DNA of 64,000 bases from Gemmatimonadota bacterium (GCA_028287305.1 JAQBPX010000027.1:62001-126000); one strand, 5' to 3'; numbered from the stretch's first letter, positions 1 through 8,433 are shown. The notes: generated by a model from the letters alone, not told the origin. Numbers and translations: made by a program.

Positions 1-1
1 G

Positions 2-535
2 TCCGGCAAGACGACCAACCTGCACTACATCTATGGACAGGTGCCGGAGGATCGAAAGGGCAAGATGGTGTCGCTCGCGACGCAGACCGACCGCACGCTC
101 TTCTTCGACTTCCTGCCGCTCGACCTGGGCTCGATCTCCGGCTTCACCACCAAGTTCCAGCTCTACACCGTGCCGGGGCAGGTCTACTACCAGACCACGC
201 GCAAGCTCGTGCTGCAGGGCGCGGACGGCGTGGTCTTCGTGGCCGACAGCCAGGCGCGCCAGCTCGACGAGAACATCGAGAGCTTCCAGGACCTGCACGC
301 GAACCTCGCCGACCAGGGCGTGGATGCGCGCGCGATCCCGCTCGTGATCCAGTACAACAAGCAGGACCTGCCGAAGGACCTCATCCTCGGTGAGCCCGAG
401 CTGCGCGACGCGATCAACTTCCGCGGCGTGCCCGACTTCAGCGCCGACGCGCTGCATGGTCCCGGCGTGTTCGAGACCCTGCGCGGCATCTCCGAACTGG
501 TCCTCAAGCGACTCAGCACGCCGGGGGCGAAGTAG
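2..535 (+). CDS. mglA: MglA-type small Ras-like GTPase (5' partial)
   Basis: Cytoplasmic Ras-superfamily GTPase of the MglA type, the family that acts as a polarity switch in Myxococcus. The window opens inside the P-loop (SGKTTN), so the true start lies upstream. Visible nucleotide-binding motifs are the G1 lysine/threonine, a G3 region TVPGQ (MglA proteins carry this in place of the DxxG of Ras), and G4 NKQD in the context QYNKQDLPKD. The C-terminus ends LSTPGAK with no lipidation box. The next gene starts 2 nt after the stop, so the two are almost certainly cotranscribed. An MglB/roadblock partner is not visible and may be upstream. Family is certain; the polarity or motility role is inferred from homology and the chemosensory neighbours. 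Confidence 0.9.
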   Translation, partial: SGKTTNLHYIYGQVPEDRKGKMVSLATQTDRTLFFDFLPLDLGSISGFTTKFQLYTVPGQVYYQTTRKLVLQGADGVVFVADSQARQLDENIESFQDLHANLADQGVDARAIPLVIQYNKQDLPKDLILGEPELRDAINFRGVPDFSADALHGPGVFETLRGISELVLKRLSTPGAK

Positions 536-537
536 TC

Positions 538-2493
538 GTGCAGGTCGATGCCCGGCACCGCTTCGACAACTTCATCGTGGGCTCGGCCAACCGCCTGGCG
601 GTCGCCGCGGCGCGCGCGGTCGCGGAGTCGCCCGGCAGCACGTACAACCCGCTCTTCGTCTACAGCAGCTCGGGGCTCGGCAAGACGCACCTGATGGGCG
701 CGATCGGCAACCTGGTGCAGCAGCGCTCGCGCGAGGCCGTGATCGAGTACGTGACGCTCGACGACTTCGTGGAGCAGCTGCACGCGGCCGTGGCGGCGGG
801 GGAGAGCGAGCGCTTCAAGCAGCGCTACCAGCGCATCGACCTGTTGATGGTGGACGACGTCCAGTTCCTCACGGGCCGGCGCGAGACGCAGTCCGAGATG
901 CTGCGCCTGCTCAACGCCATGCAGGGCTCGGGCAACCAGATCGTGATGGCGAGCGACCGGCCGCCGTCCGACATTTCGGACGTGGACGAGCGCCTGATCA
1001 CGCGGCTGTCGGGCGGGCTGATCGTGGACATCGCGTCGCCGGACTTCGAGACGCGCGTGGCCATCCTGCGCGCCAAGAGCGACGAGCGCGGCATCCGCTT
1101 CCGCCCCGGCGTGATCGAGGAGCTCGGGCGCCTGGAGTTCACCAACGTCCGCGAGCTGCAGGGCGCCCTCAACCGCCTCATCGCGTTCCAGACGCTGGGC
1201 GGCGACCAGCTGCAGGCGGAAGACGTGCACACCGTGCTCGGCGACCTTCCCGAGGCGCAGCGTGCCTCGGCGGGAGGAGCGAAGCCCGCGGCGCTGGCTG
1301 GCGCGCCGGGCGGCCCGCTCGACTTCCAGAGCTTCCTCTCCGACATCGCCACCGCGGTCACCACGCACGTGGAGAGCTGGAAGCTGCGCGTCGCGGAAGC
1401 GATCGCGTACTGGAACGGCGAGGGCTACCGCACGGGCGCGCTCGACCGGCTGCTCGAGGAGACCACGCAGCCGCCACACTACGAGGCGGTGCTGCGCGGG
1501 TACGCGGCATTCGTCGAGCGATTGAAGGCGCTCGAGAGCCAGGCCACCGGCATCGACTCGGCGCTCGGCGCGAACGAGGCGTTCCGCGACCCCGAGCGGC
1601 TGCAGGAGGCGGAGGCGGTGGTGCAGCGCGCGTTGAGCGGCGCCACCCCGCCACCGGGCCCGTCGAGTGCATTCACGCGCGCCGGCTACGAAGTGGGACA
1701 CAGCAACCAGCTGGCGGTGCGAGCGGCCGACGCCGTGGTGGAGACTCCCGGGCAGAAGTACAACCCGCTGTTCGTGCACGGCCCGAGCGGCGTGGGCAAG
1801 ACGCACCTGCTCCATGCGCTGGCGAATGAGCTCGTGCGCGCGCTCGGCGGCAACGTGGTGGTGGCCTGCGTGGGCGCGCAGCAGTTCATGGACGAATTGA
1901 TCGCGGCCATCCAGGAAGACACCGTGGATCGCTGGCGCCAGCGCTATCGCCGCATCGAGGGGCTGGTGATCGACGACATCCAGTTCGTCGCGAGCAAGGA
2001 GCGCACGCAGGACGAGCTCTTTCACGTGTTCAACGCCCTGCACTCGGCGGGCAAGCAGCTGGTGTTCGCGAGCGACCGTCCCCCCCGCGACCTCGACGGG
2101 CTCGAGGACCGCCTGCGCTCGCGCTTCGAGGGCGGGCTGGTGGTCGAGATGCAGTCCCCGGACCGCGCGCTCCGCGAGCGGCTCTACGCGCGCTACCTGG
2201 CGAGCGTGGCGTCCGAGGATCCGGAGGCGATCGCCGCGTTCCTCGCCGAGCGCCCGGTGTCGAGCGTGCGCGAGATCATGGGCACCGTGAATCGGGTGGT
2301 CGCGTCGGCCGACACGAGCGGCGTGCCGCTGTCGCTCGCGTTCGCGCGCGCGGAGCTCGAGCCGAGCGGGCGCAGCACGCACCAGGACGCACCGGTGATG
2401 AAGGCCGAGGTGGATGCCTTCTTCGTGGACGACGAGAAGATCGTGTGGGAGTGGGAAGAGATGGGCTCGCGCCTGATCGAGGAGTTCAAGTAG
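538..2493 (+). CDS. Twin DnaA-like AAA+ ATPase lacking DNA-binding domain
   Basis: A 651-aa protein with two DnaA/Hda-type AAA+ modules. Module 1 covers about residues 1-235: YNPLFVY, then Walker A-like SSSGLGKTH (K49), Walker B VDDVQF (D106/D107), sensor 1 ASDRPP, box VII LITRLSGGL, sensor 2 NVRELQGAL. A helical linker of about 140 residues follows. Module 2 covers about 379-620: GPSGVGKTH (K421), IDDIQF (D479/D480), ASDRPP, LRSRFEGGL, SVREIMGTVNR. The tail is acidic and Trp/Glu-rich, ending LIEEFK. DnaA domain IV (the helix-turn-helix that binds DnaA boxes) is absent, so this is not the replication initiator. The GTG start follows the GTPase stop by 2 nt and the next gene starts 1 nt after this stop. 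No named family with this architecture is known to me; a GTPase-linked scaffold or switch is an inference. Confidence 0.88.
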   Translation: MQVDARHRFDNFIVGSANRLAVAAARAVAESPGSTYNPLFVYSSSGLGKTHLMGAIGNLVQQRSREAVIEYVTLDDFVEQLHAAVAAGESERFKQRYQRIDLLMVDDVQFLTGRRETQSEMLRLLNAMQGSGNQIVMASDRPPSDISDVDERLITRLSGGLIVDIASPDFETRVAILRAKSDERGIRFRPGVIEELGRLEFTNVRELQGALNRLIAFQTLGGDQLQAEDVHTVLGDLPEAQRASAGGAKPAALAGAPGGPLDFQSFLSDIATAVTTHVESWKLRVAEAIAYWNGEGYRTGALDRLLEETTQPPHYEAVLRGYAAFVERLKALESQATGIDSALGANEAFRDPERLQEAEAVVQRALSGATPPPGPSSAFTRAGYEVGHSNQLAVRAADAVVETPGQKYNPLFVHGPSGVGKTHLLHALANELVRALGGNVVVACVGAQQFMDELIAAIQEDTVDRWRQRYRRIEGLVIDDIQFVASKERTQDELFHVFNALHSAGKQLVFASDRPPRDLDGLEDRLRSRFEGGLVVEMQSPDRALRERLYARYLASVASEDPEAIAAFLAERPVSSVREIMGTVNRVVASADTSGVPLSLAFARAELEPSGRSTHQDAPVMKAEVDAFFVDDEKIVWEWEEMGSRLIEEFK

Positions 2494-2494
2494 C

Positions 2495-4111
2495 ATGGCG
2501 ATCAAGGGCAGCCTCAAGGAAGCCAGCCTTCCCGACGTGCTCCAGCTCCTCTCGATGGGCAAGAAGACGGGCTGCCTGGCCGTCACCCATCGGAGCAACT
2601 TCGGCTACATCTACTTCGACAAGGGGCGCATCTCGTATGCGTCCATCGTCAACCGCCGCGACCGCATCGGCGACACGCTGATGAAGCATGGCGTGATCAC
2701 GGCGGAGCAGGTACAGGCCGCCATCGACCAGCAGGGGCGCGAGCGCGAGAAGCGCCTCGGCACGCTGCTGGTGGAGCTCGGCTTCATCACGCAGAACCAG
2801 CTGCGCGAGTACGTGCAGGTGCAGATCGAGGAGGCGGTGTACTTCCTCTTCACGTGGAACCAGGGGTCGTTCAACTTCGACGCCGACGTGGTGCCGGAGC
2901 AGCAGGACATCCTGGTGTCGATCAACCCGGAGTCGCTGCTGCTCGAGGGCGCGCGCCGGGTGGACGAATGGAGCCTGGTGGAGAAGAAGATCCCCAGCTT
3001 CGACCTGGTGTTCGAGGTGGACCGCCCGAAGGTCGCGCAGAGTGACGTGGCGCTCCCGCCGGAGCAGCAGGCGATCCTCGCGCTGGTGGACGGCCGCCGC
3101 GACCTGCAGGCGATCGTGGACGAGTCGGGGATGGTGGAGTTCGACGTCGGCAAGGCGATGTACGGCCTGGCGACCGCAGGCTTCGTGCATCGCGTGGGGA
3201 AGACGGCCGCGGCGGCGCCGCAGGTGTCGGAGGCGCGCATCGAGGAGCATCGCAACCTCGGCGTGGCGTTCTACAAGACCGGGATGCTGGATGAGGCGCT
3301 GCGAGAGTTCCGTCGCGTGCAGGAGCTGCGCGCGGGGGACAATGCGGCGCGCTTCTTCGTGGCGCTCGTGACGCTGCGCCAGGGGCGGGTGGAGGAGGCG
3401 GCCACGCTGCTCCAGGAGATGACCGGCCCGGGCTCGCGCCCCGCCATCTATCACAACCTGGCATTCGCGCTGGAGAAGCTGGGGCGGCTGGACGAGGCGA
3501 AGGCCGCGCTGCAGGAAGCGCTCGCCAAGGGGGGCAAGGACGACGCGCGCGTGCAGACCGCCGTGGGCGTGATCGCGCTGCGCACCGGTGACCCGGGCGC
3601 GGCCGACGCCGCGCTGCAGGTGGCGCGCCCGCTGTTCGGGAAGCGCCCACCGAACGCGGTGTGGTATCACTACGCGGCGCTCGCCGCCGCGCTGCAGGGC
3701 GACCACGAGCGCGCGTCGAAGACGCTCGAGGAGGGCGTGCAGCACCATCCGCATTCGGCGCCGCTGCTGAACAACCTCGCGGCCGTGCAGGAGCGCCGGA
3801 ACCAGGTGGAGCTGGCAATGGCCACGCTGGAGAAGGGGATCGGCGAGGATCCCGGGCTGGCGCAGCTGCACAAGAACGTGGGCGACCTGCACTATCGCGC
3901 CGCGCGCTACGACGACGCGCTGGAGGCCTACCAGCGCGCCGTGAAGGCGAACGGCGAGCTGGGGGAGGACGTCTGGCTCAAGCTCGGCAACATCCGCTTC
4001 CGCCGCCACGAGCGCGAGGAGGCCGCGACCTGCTGGGAAAAGGCGCTGGAGCTCGATCCCACGAACGCGATCGTTCGCACGAACCTCGACGCCGTCAGGG
4101 AACGGTCGTGA
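2495..4111 (+). CDS. PATAN (DUF4388) domain TPR protein
   Basis: A 538-aa cytoplasmic protein. Residues about 1-150 form a PATAN/DUF4388 region (starts GSLKEASLPDVLQLL, then KKTGCLAV and IYFDKGRI). Inside it are two short repeats of the type found at the N-terminus of GspE/PilB ATPases (RIGDTLMKHGVITAEQ and RLGTLLVELGFITQNQ). A winged-helix-like stretch follows (about 170-230), then roughly eight TPR-type helical hairpins to the C-terminus. PATAN domains are known from cyanobacterial PatA regulators and from deltaproteobacterial signalling proteins. It is likely a protein-interaction hub linking the GTPase/AAA+ pair to the chemosensory proteins; that role is inferred. The ATG is 1 nt after the previous stop and the stop overlaps cheR. 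Confidence 0.85.
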   Translation: MAIKGSLKEASLPDVLQLLSMGKKTGCLAVTHRSNFGYIYFDKGRISYASIVNRRDRIGDTLMKHGVITAEQVQAAIDQQGREREKRLGTLLVELGFITQNQLREYVQVQIEEAVYFLFTWNQGSFNFDADVVPEQQDILVSINPESLLLEGARRVDEWSLVEKKIPSFDLVFEVDRPKVAQSDVALPPEQQAILALVDGRRDLQAIVDESGMVEFDVGKAMYGLATAGFVHRVGKTAAAAPQVSEARIEEHRNLGVAFYKTGMLDEALREFRRVQELRAGDNAARFFVALVTLRQGRVEEAATLLQEMTGPGSRPAIYHNLAFALEKLGRLDEAKAALQEALAKGGKDDARVQTAVGVIALRTGDPGAADAALQVARPLFGKRPPNAVWYHYAALAAALQGDHERASKTLEEGVQHHPHSAPLLNNLAAVQERRNQVELAMATLEKGIGEDPGLAQLHKNVGDLHYRAARYDDALEAYQRAVKANGELGEDVWLKLGNIRFRRHEREEAATCWEKALELDPTNAIVRTNLDAVRERS

Positions 4112-4920
4112 ACGAGCAGGACGTGGAGTTCGAGGCGCTCACGCAGAAGATCGCGCGCGAGCGGGGATTCGGCTGCGCGAGCTACAAGGAGAAGTGCCTG
4201 CGCCGGCGCATCGCCGTGCGGATGCGCGCGCGCGGCGTCCATCGCTATTCCGACTACGCGCTGCTGCTCGACGGTGATGCCGTGGAGTACGAGAAGCTCC
4301 TCGACGCGCTCACGATCAACGTCACGCGCCTCTTCCGGAACTGGGACGTCTACGAGGCGGTGCGCACGCTGGTGCTTCCCGCGCTCTGGGAGATGGACGC
4401 GCCGGAGCTTCGCGTATGGAGCGCCGGCTGCTCGTCCGGTGAGGAGCCGTACTCGCTCGCCGTGCTGATGCACCGCGATGCCATGGAGCGCGGGATCTCC
4501 TCACGCCTCGCGCGCGTGCGCGTGCTCGGCACGGACATCGACAGGCTGTCGCTGGCCGCGGCCGAGAAGGGGGAGTTCGAGGAGGGCGACTTTGCCGACA
4601 CGCCGGCCGAGCTGCGGCGCGACTACTTCTCGGCCGCGCCACCCTTCCGCGTATCCGACGCGCCGCGCAGGCTGGTGCGCTTCGAGCAGCGCGACCTGCT
4701 GCGTGAGGAAGCCCCGGCCGGCCCGCACCACCTGGTCGTGTGCCGCAACGTGCTGATCTACTTCGACCGCCCCACGCAGGAGCGGCTGTTCGCGAAGTTC
4801 CACGAGGCGTTGCTGCCGGGCGGCTTCCTGGTGCTCGGCAAGGTGGAGACCCTGCTCGGCGGCATCCGGGCGAAGTTCGCGCCGGTGAACGCGCGCGAGC
4901 GCATCTTCCGCAAGCTGTGA
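4108..4920 (+). CDS. cheR: Chemotaxis protein methyltransferase CheR
   Basis: SAM-dependent glutamate O-methyltransferase that methylates chemoreceptor adaptation sites. 270 aa, close to the normal size. The N-terminal all-helical domain (residues about 5-75) is followed by the Rossmann methyltransferase domain with the SAM-binding motif SAGCSSGEEPYSLAV and the CRNVLIYF motif. The GTG start at 4108 overlaps the previous stop as GTGA and avoids a long unrelated upstream extension of the same frame. It sits in a cheR-cheD-cheB block. No receptor gene is present in the window, so its substrate is unknown and could be encoded upstream. Confidence 0.95.
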   Translation: MNEQDVEFEALTQKIARERGFGCASYKEKCLRRRIAVRMRARGVHRYSDYALLLDGDAVEYEKLLDALTINVTRLFRNWDVYEAVRTLVLPALWEMDAPELRVWSAGCSSGEEPYSLAVLMHRDAMERGISSRLARVRVLGTDIDRLSLAAAEKGEFEEGDFADTPAELRRDYFSAAPPFRVSDAPRRLVRFEQRDLLREEAPAGPHHLVVCRNVLIYFDRPTQERLFAKFHEALLPGGFLVLGKVETLLGGIRAKFAPVNARERIFRKL

Positions 4921-5399
4921 GCGACGTCCGCGTGCGGGTGGCCGACTACGCGGTGGGCGCGCGCGGGGACATGCTGTCCACGCTCGGCCTCGGCTCGTGC
5001 GTGGCGATCGTGCTGTACGACGCGGACGCCGCCGTGGGCGGACTCGCGCACATCCTGCTGCCGGACGCGGCGCTGGCGCGCGACGCGGGCAACCCGGCCA
5101 AGTTCCCGTCCACCGTGGTGCCCCTGATGCTGCGCGAGATGCAGGCGCGCGGCGCGCGGCAGTCGCGCGTGCGCGCGCGCATCGCGGGCGGCGCGAGCAT
5201 GTTCGCAAACCTCATCCCGAAGGGCGGGGTGAACGTGGGCGAGCGCAACGTGGCCGCCACGCGTGCCGCGCTCGCCGACGCCGGCATTCCGCTCGACGCC
5301 GAGGACACCGGCGCCGACCATGGGCGAAGCGTGTTCTTCTCGCTGGATTCCGGCAGCGTGGAAGTGCGCTCGCTCAAGCGGGGCACGCGTGTCCTCTAG
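4917..5399 (+). CDS. cheD: Chemoreceptor glutamine deamidase CheD
   Basis: A 160-aa CheD-type deamidase that converts receptor glutamines to glutamates and in some bacteria interacts with CheC. The catalytic cysteine lies in TLGLGSCVAIVLYD and the histidine in GGLAHILLPD; the ARIAGGASMF segment fits the family's later conserved strand. The GTG start at 4917 overlaps the cheR stop (GTGA). The stop overlaps the cheB start by 11 nt, so translation of the three adaptation enzymes is probably coupled. No CheC phosphatase is seen in the window. Confidence 0.93.
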   Translation: MSDVRVRVADYAVGARGDMLSTLGLGSCVAIVLYDADAAVGGLAHILLPDAALARDAGNPAKFPSTVVPLMLREMQARGARQSRVRARIAGGASMFANLIPKGGVNVGERNVAATRAALADAGIPLDAEDTGADHGRSVFFSLDSGSVEVRSLKRGTRVL

Positions 5400-6486
5400 T
5401 CCCGGGGCGGGCCGCGCGACGGTGCTCGTGGTGGACGACAGCGCCTTCATGCGCCGGCTGATCGGCGAGATCATAGAACGCTCCGAGGAGTTCGTGGTCG
5501 TGGGCCGCGCGCGGAACGGCATGGACGCGCTGAAGCAGATCCACGCGCTCGATCCCGACATCGTGACGCTGGACATCGAGATGCCGGAGCTCGACGGGCT
5601 GCAGGCCCTCGGCTACATCATGAGCGAGACGCCGCGGCCGGTCGTGATGCTCAGCGCCGGGACGAGCGAGCATGGCTACGACCTCGCGCTGCGCGCGCTC
5701 GAGCTGGGGGCGGTGGACTTCGTGAAGAAGCCGAGTGGGCCGGTGAGCCTGGACCTGGCGCTCGTGGAGCCGCAGCTGCTGGCCGCATTGCGCGCCGCTC
5801 GCGATGCCAACCCTCGCGGGCTGCGCATGCTGCGGCCGCGCGTGGAGGCGTGGCACCCGCTCGCGCGCGAGCGTGGTGTGGACGCGATGCGGCCCGCGCA
5901 GCGCGCCGTGGGCGTCGCGAGCTCCACGGGCGGGCCGCGCGCGCTCGCCGAGGTGCTGCCGAACATCCCGGCCTCGCTCGAGGCAGCGCTGCTCCTGGTG
6001 CAGCACATGCCGGCCGGCTTCACGCGGAGCCTGGCCGCGCGCCTCGATGCCCTGGGCGGGATTCCCGTGCACGAGGCGATGGAAGGCGAGCTGGTGCTGC
6101 GCGGCCAGGCCTACATGGCGCCGGGCGGGCTGCACATGACGATCGTGGGCGACGCCGGCGCGCCGCGCATCCAGCTCGACGAGGGCCCGGCGGTGTGGGG
6201 CGTGCGGCCGGCGGCGGACCCGCTCTTCCGCTCCATGGCCCAGCACTTCGGCGCGAGCAGCATGGGCGTGGTGCTCACGGGCATGGGACGCGATGGCGCC
6301 GACGGCCTGCGCGCGATTCGAGGCGCCGGAGGGCTTGCCGTGGTACAGGATCGCGAGTCCTCGACCATCTACGGCATGCCGCAGGCAGCGCTCGCGGCGG
6401 CGGGGGCGGACCGGGTGGTGTCGCTTTCCGCGGTCGCCGCGACGGTGGTGGAGCTCACGCCCACGCTGCGGGAACTCGTGTCGTGA
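5389..6486 (+). CDS. cheB: CheB protein-glutamate methylesterase response regulator
   Basis: A 365-aa two-domain CheB. The N-terminal receiver has acidic residues in VVDDS and the phosphoacceptor D62 in TLDIEMP. A linker of about 40 residues leads to the C-terminal methylesterase with catalytic Ser in VASSTGGP, His in LVQHMP and Asp in MGRDGADG. The chosen GTG at 5389 (MSSSPGAGRATVLVVDDS) gives a standard N-terminus; an earlier in-frame ATG would add an unrelated extension overlapping cheD. Phosphorylation should come from a CheA kinase, which is not in this window. Confidence 0.95.
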   Translation: MSSSPGAGRATVLVVDDSAFMRRLIGEIIERSEEFVVVGRARNGMDALKQIHALDPDIVTLDIEMPELDGLQALGYIMSETPRPVVMLSAGTSEHGYDLALRALELGAVDFVKKPSGPVSLDLALVEPQLLAALRAARDANPRGLRMLRPRVEAWHPLARERGVDAMRPAQRAVGVASSTGGPRALAEVLPNIPASLEAALLLVQHMPAGFTRSLAARLDALGGIPVHEAMEGELVLRGQAYMAPGGLHMTIVGDAGAPRIQLDEGPAVWGVRPAADPLFRSMAQHFGASSMGVVLTGMGRDGADGLRAIRGAGGLAVVQDRESSTIYGMPQAALAAAGADRVVSLSAVAATVVELTPTLRELVS

Positions 6487-7280
6487 TCGAGCAATACTGG
6501 GGACTCTCGCAGCGGGCGTTCGCGAACACGCCCGATCCGCAGTTCGTGGTGCGGACCGAACCGTTCGATGAGGGCCTCGCGCGCCTGCTCTACGACGTGA
6601 CGGAACTGCGCAGCGGGCTGTCGCTCGTGACCGGGGAGATCGGGTGCGGCAAGACCATGCTGGCTGCCGCACTGTGCGACCGCCTGGCGGGCACGCCGCA
6701 CGCCGTGGACGTACTCCCATACTCACGCGTGAGCCCAACCCAGCTGCTGCAGTTCCTCGCACAGGCGGTGGGCATCGAGAAGGCGCCGCGCTCCAAGCCG
6801 GCGCTCGTGGCGGCGCTCGGCGCGCGCCTGGCCACGGCTCATGCGGAGGGGCGGCGCCCGGTGCTCGTGGTGGACGAGGCCCAGCTCGCGACGCCGTCGC
6901 TCCTCGAGGAGATCCGGCTGCTCACGAACTTCGAGGACCGGCGCGACAAGCACCTGCACGTGGTGCTGCTCGGGCAGCCCGAGCTGCGCGGCCGCATCGC
7001 GAAGGCGCCGCAGATCGACCAGCGCGTGAGCCTGCGCTTTCACCTCGAGCCGCTGGACGCCCTCGAGGTGGCGACGTACGTAGAGGGGCGGCTTCGCGTC
7101 GCCGGTGCAACGCGCACCATATTCGACGCCGCGGCGCTCACCGCGCTCGCGGAGCGCAGTGGTGGCGTGCCGCGGCTGATCAACAACATCGCGACGCAGG
7201 CGCTCTTCGTGGGCGCGATGCGCAAGGCCGCGCAGGTGAATGCGGAGCTGGTGTCGGACGTGGCGGACGATCGCGAATGA
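6483..7280 (+). CDS. ExeA/MshM-type AAA+ ATPase
   Basis: A 265-aa ATPase of the ExeA/GspA-MshM family. It has the characteristic N-terminus EQYWGLSQRAFANTPDP, Walker A TGEIGCGKT, Walker B VLVVDEAQ, a sensor region LLGQPEL and a C-terminal helical segment SGGVPRLINN. Relatives energise assembly of secretin pores or type IV pili, or act as transposition accessory proteins (TnpB/IstB-like). Many ExeA proteins carry a C-terminal peptidoglycan-binding part; this one does not and stops after the AAA+ core. The GTG at 6483 overlaps the cheB stop (GTGA) and its stop overlaps cheW. Finding it embedded in a chemosensory operon is unusual; its job here is unknown. Confidence 0.85.
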   Translation: MIEQYWGLSQRAFANTPDPQFVVRTEPFDEGLARLLYDVTELRSGLSLVTGEIGCGKTMLAAALCDRLAGTPHAVDVLPYSRVSPTQLLQFLAQAVGIEKAPRSKPALVAALGARLATAHAEGRRPVLVVDEAQLATPSLLEEIRLLTNFEDRRDKHLHVVLLGQPELRGRIAKAPQIDQRVSLRFHLEPLDALEVATYVEGRLRVAGATRTIFDAAALTALAERSGGVPRLINNIATQALFVGAMRKAAQVNAELVSDVADDRE

Positions 7281-7954
7281 AGAAGAAGCCGAAGATCAGC
7301 TATCGCGACCTTGCGAGCGCGCCGGCCGCCGCGACCGAGCCGGTGGTCGCGCCTGCCGTGGCCACCGAGCCGGTGGTCGCGGCGGCCGTGGCCCCGGTCG
7401 TCGAGGCACCCGCTCCGCTGGTCCGCATCGCGCCCGCCGCGGTGCCCACGATCGTCCCTCGCGTGCAGCCGGCGTTGACCTTCCGGCAGCGGGCGATCGC
7501 GCGCGCCGGGTCGGTCGAGCTCCTGATGTTTCGGGTGGATGGCGAGCTGTTCGCCGTGCCACTGGACGCCGTGGAAGAGGCGCTCGAGCACCCCGACATC
7601 CGCCAGGTGCCCGAGATGCCGCCCTCGATGCTCGGCGTGTTTCCCCTGCGGGGCGGGCTCACCCCCGCCTTCTCGCCCACGGCGGCGCTCGACGTCCCCC
7701 TGCGCGAATGGGGCGTCGCGCTCATCTTTCGCCGGGAGCGCCAGCGCGTGGCCGTGGTGGCCGACGACGTGGAGGATGTGCTCACGCTCGACCTGTCCAC
7801 GCTGCGCCAGGCTCCCCTGTCCCATCAGGCGGACGACCCGGTGCTCGGCGTGGCGCGACGCGGGCGAGAGCTGGTGGCCGTGCTGGATCCCGACCTGCTG
7901 CTCGCCGCCTGTGGCGCAGAACGCGCGCCGGGAACTGCCCTGGAGACTGCATGA
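7277..7954 (+). CDS. cheW: CheW-like coupling protein with Ala/Val/Pro-rich N-terminus
   Basis: A 225-aa protein. Residues 1-75 are a basic start (MKKKPKISYRDL) followed by a low-complexity Ala-Val-Pro-Glu linker with a direct repeat ATEPVVA. Residues about 78-215 form a CheW domain (VELLMFRVDGELFAVPL, then VLGVARRGRELVAVLDPDLLL). CheW couples receptors to CheA. The loop IRQVPEMPPSMLGVFPLRG fits the family, but the usual INLRG segment is degraded, so it may be a specialised adaptor. The ATG overlaps the ATPase stop (ATGA), and a second cheW follows with the same overlap. Confidence 0.88.
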   Translation: MKKKPKISYRDLASAPAAATEPVVAPAVATEPVVAAAVAPVVEAPAPLVRIAPAAVPTIVPRVQPALTFRQRAIARAGSVELLMFRVDGELFAVPLDAVEEALEHPDIRQVPEMPPSMLGVFPLRGGLTPAFSPTAALDVPLREWGVALIFRRERQRVAVVADDVEDVLTLDLSTLRQAPLSHQADDPVLGVARRGRELVAVLDPDLLLAACGAERAPGTALETA

Positions 7955-8433
7955 CCGCTATCGGAGACAAGATCGTCACCTTCCGGCTGGGCGAGGACCT
8001 CTTCGCCGCCGACATCTTTGCCGTGGAGCGCGTACTCCGCTGGCAGCAGCCCACGGTGGTGCCCGACATGCCGCCCTGGATCGTGGGCGTGATCGACTAC
8101 CAGTCACGCGTGGTGCCGGTGATCGACCTGCGCCGGCGCTTCGAGATGCCCGCGCGCGAGTTGCGTCCCGAGACGCGGCTGATCGTGTTCCACGCCGGCG
8201 CGGAATGGGTCGCCGCGGTGGTGGACTCGGTGGTCGAAGTGACGGGACTCGACACGAGCAAGCTTGCGCCGCCCCCCGCGATCTTTCGCGGGCTGGCGGG
8301 CGAGTACCTCAAGGGACTGGTGCGCGCCGGCGATCACCTGGTGGTGATGCTCGACGCCGAGCGCCTGCTGTCGAGCAGCGAGCGACTCACCCTCAACGCG
8401 GCCGCGGAGCCGGTGGAGGCCGGGCATGGCTGA
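7951..8433 (+). CDS. cheW: Chemotaxis coupling protein CheW
   Basis: A canonical 160-aa CheW: IVTFRLGEDLFAADIFAVERVL, then WIVGVIDYQSRVVPVIDLRRRF (the conserved INLRG-type strand) and VRAGDHLVVMLDAERLL near the end. It is a cytoplasmic adaptor between chemoreceptors and CheA. It is the second of two adjacent cheW genes; two different adaptors suggest two receptor or kinase interfaces. The ATG overlaps the preceding stop, and the last 8 nt overlap the start of the next TPR gene. Confidence 0.95.
   Translation: MTAIGDKIVTFRLGEDLFAADIFAVERVLRWQQPTVVPDMPPWIVGVIDYQSRVVPVIDLRRRFEMPARELRPETRLIVFHAGAEWVAAVVDSVVEVTGLDTSKLAPPPAIFRGLAGEYLKGLVRAGDHLVVMLDAERLLSSSERLTLNAAAEPVEAGHG

Noticed and set aside
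538-2493. Replication initiator dnaA and a nearby oriC
   Set aside because: Domain IV is missing, there are two AAA+ modules, and no cluster of DnaA boxes, dnaN or recF is present.
187-2598. Long open frame of 803 codons on the - strand opposite the twin AAA+ gene
   Set aside because: Arg/His/Leu-rich translation without domains, fully overlapped by genes with clear motifs. In GC-rich DNA such antisense frames are expected.
6483-7280. Transposition helper ATPase (TniB/IstB-type) marking a mobile element
   Set aside because: No transposase or terminal inverted repeats nearby, and the gene is coupled by overlaps to cheB and cheW.
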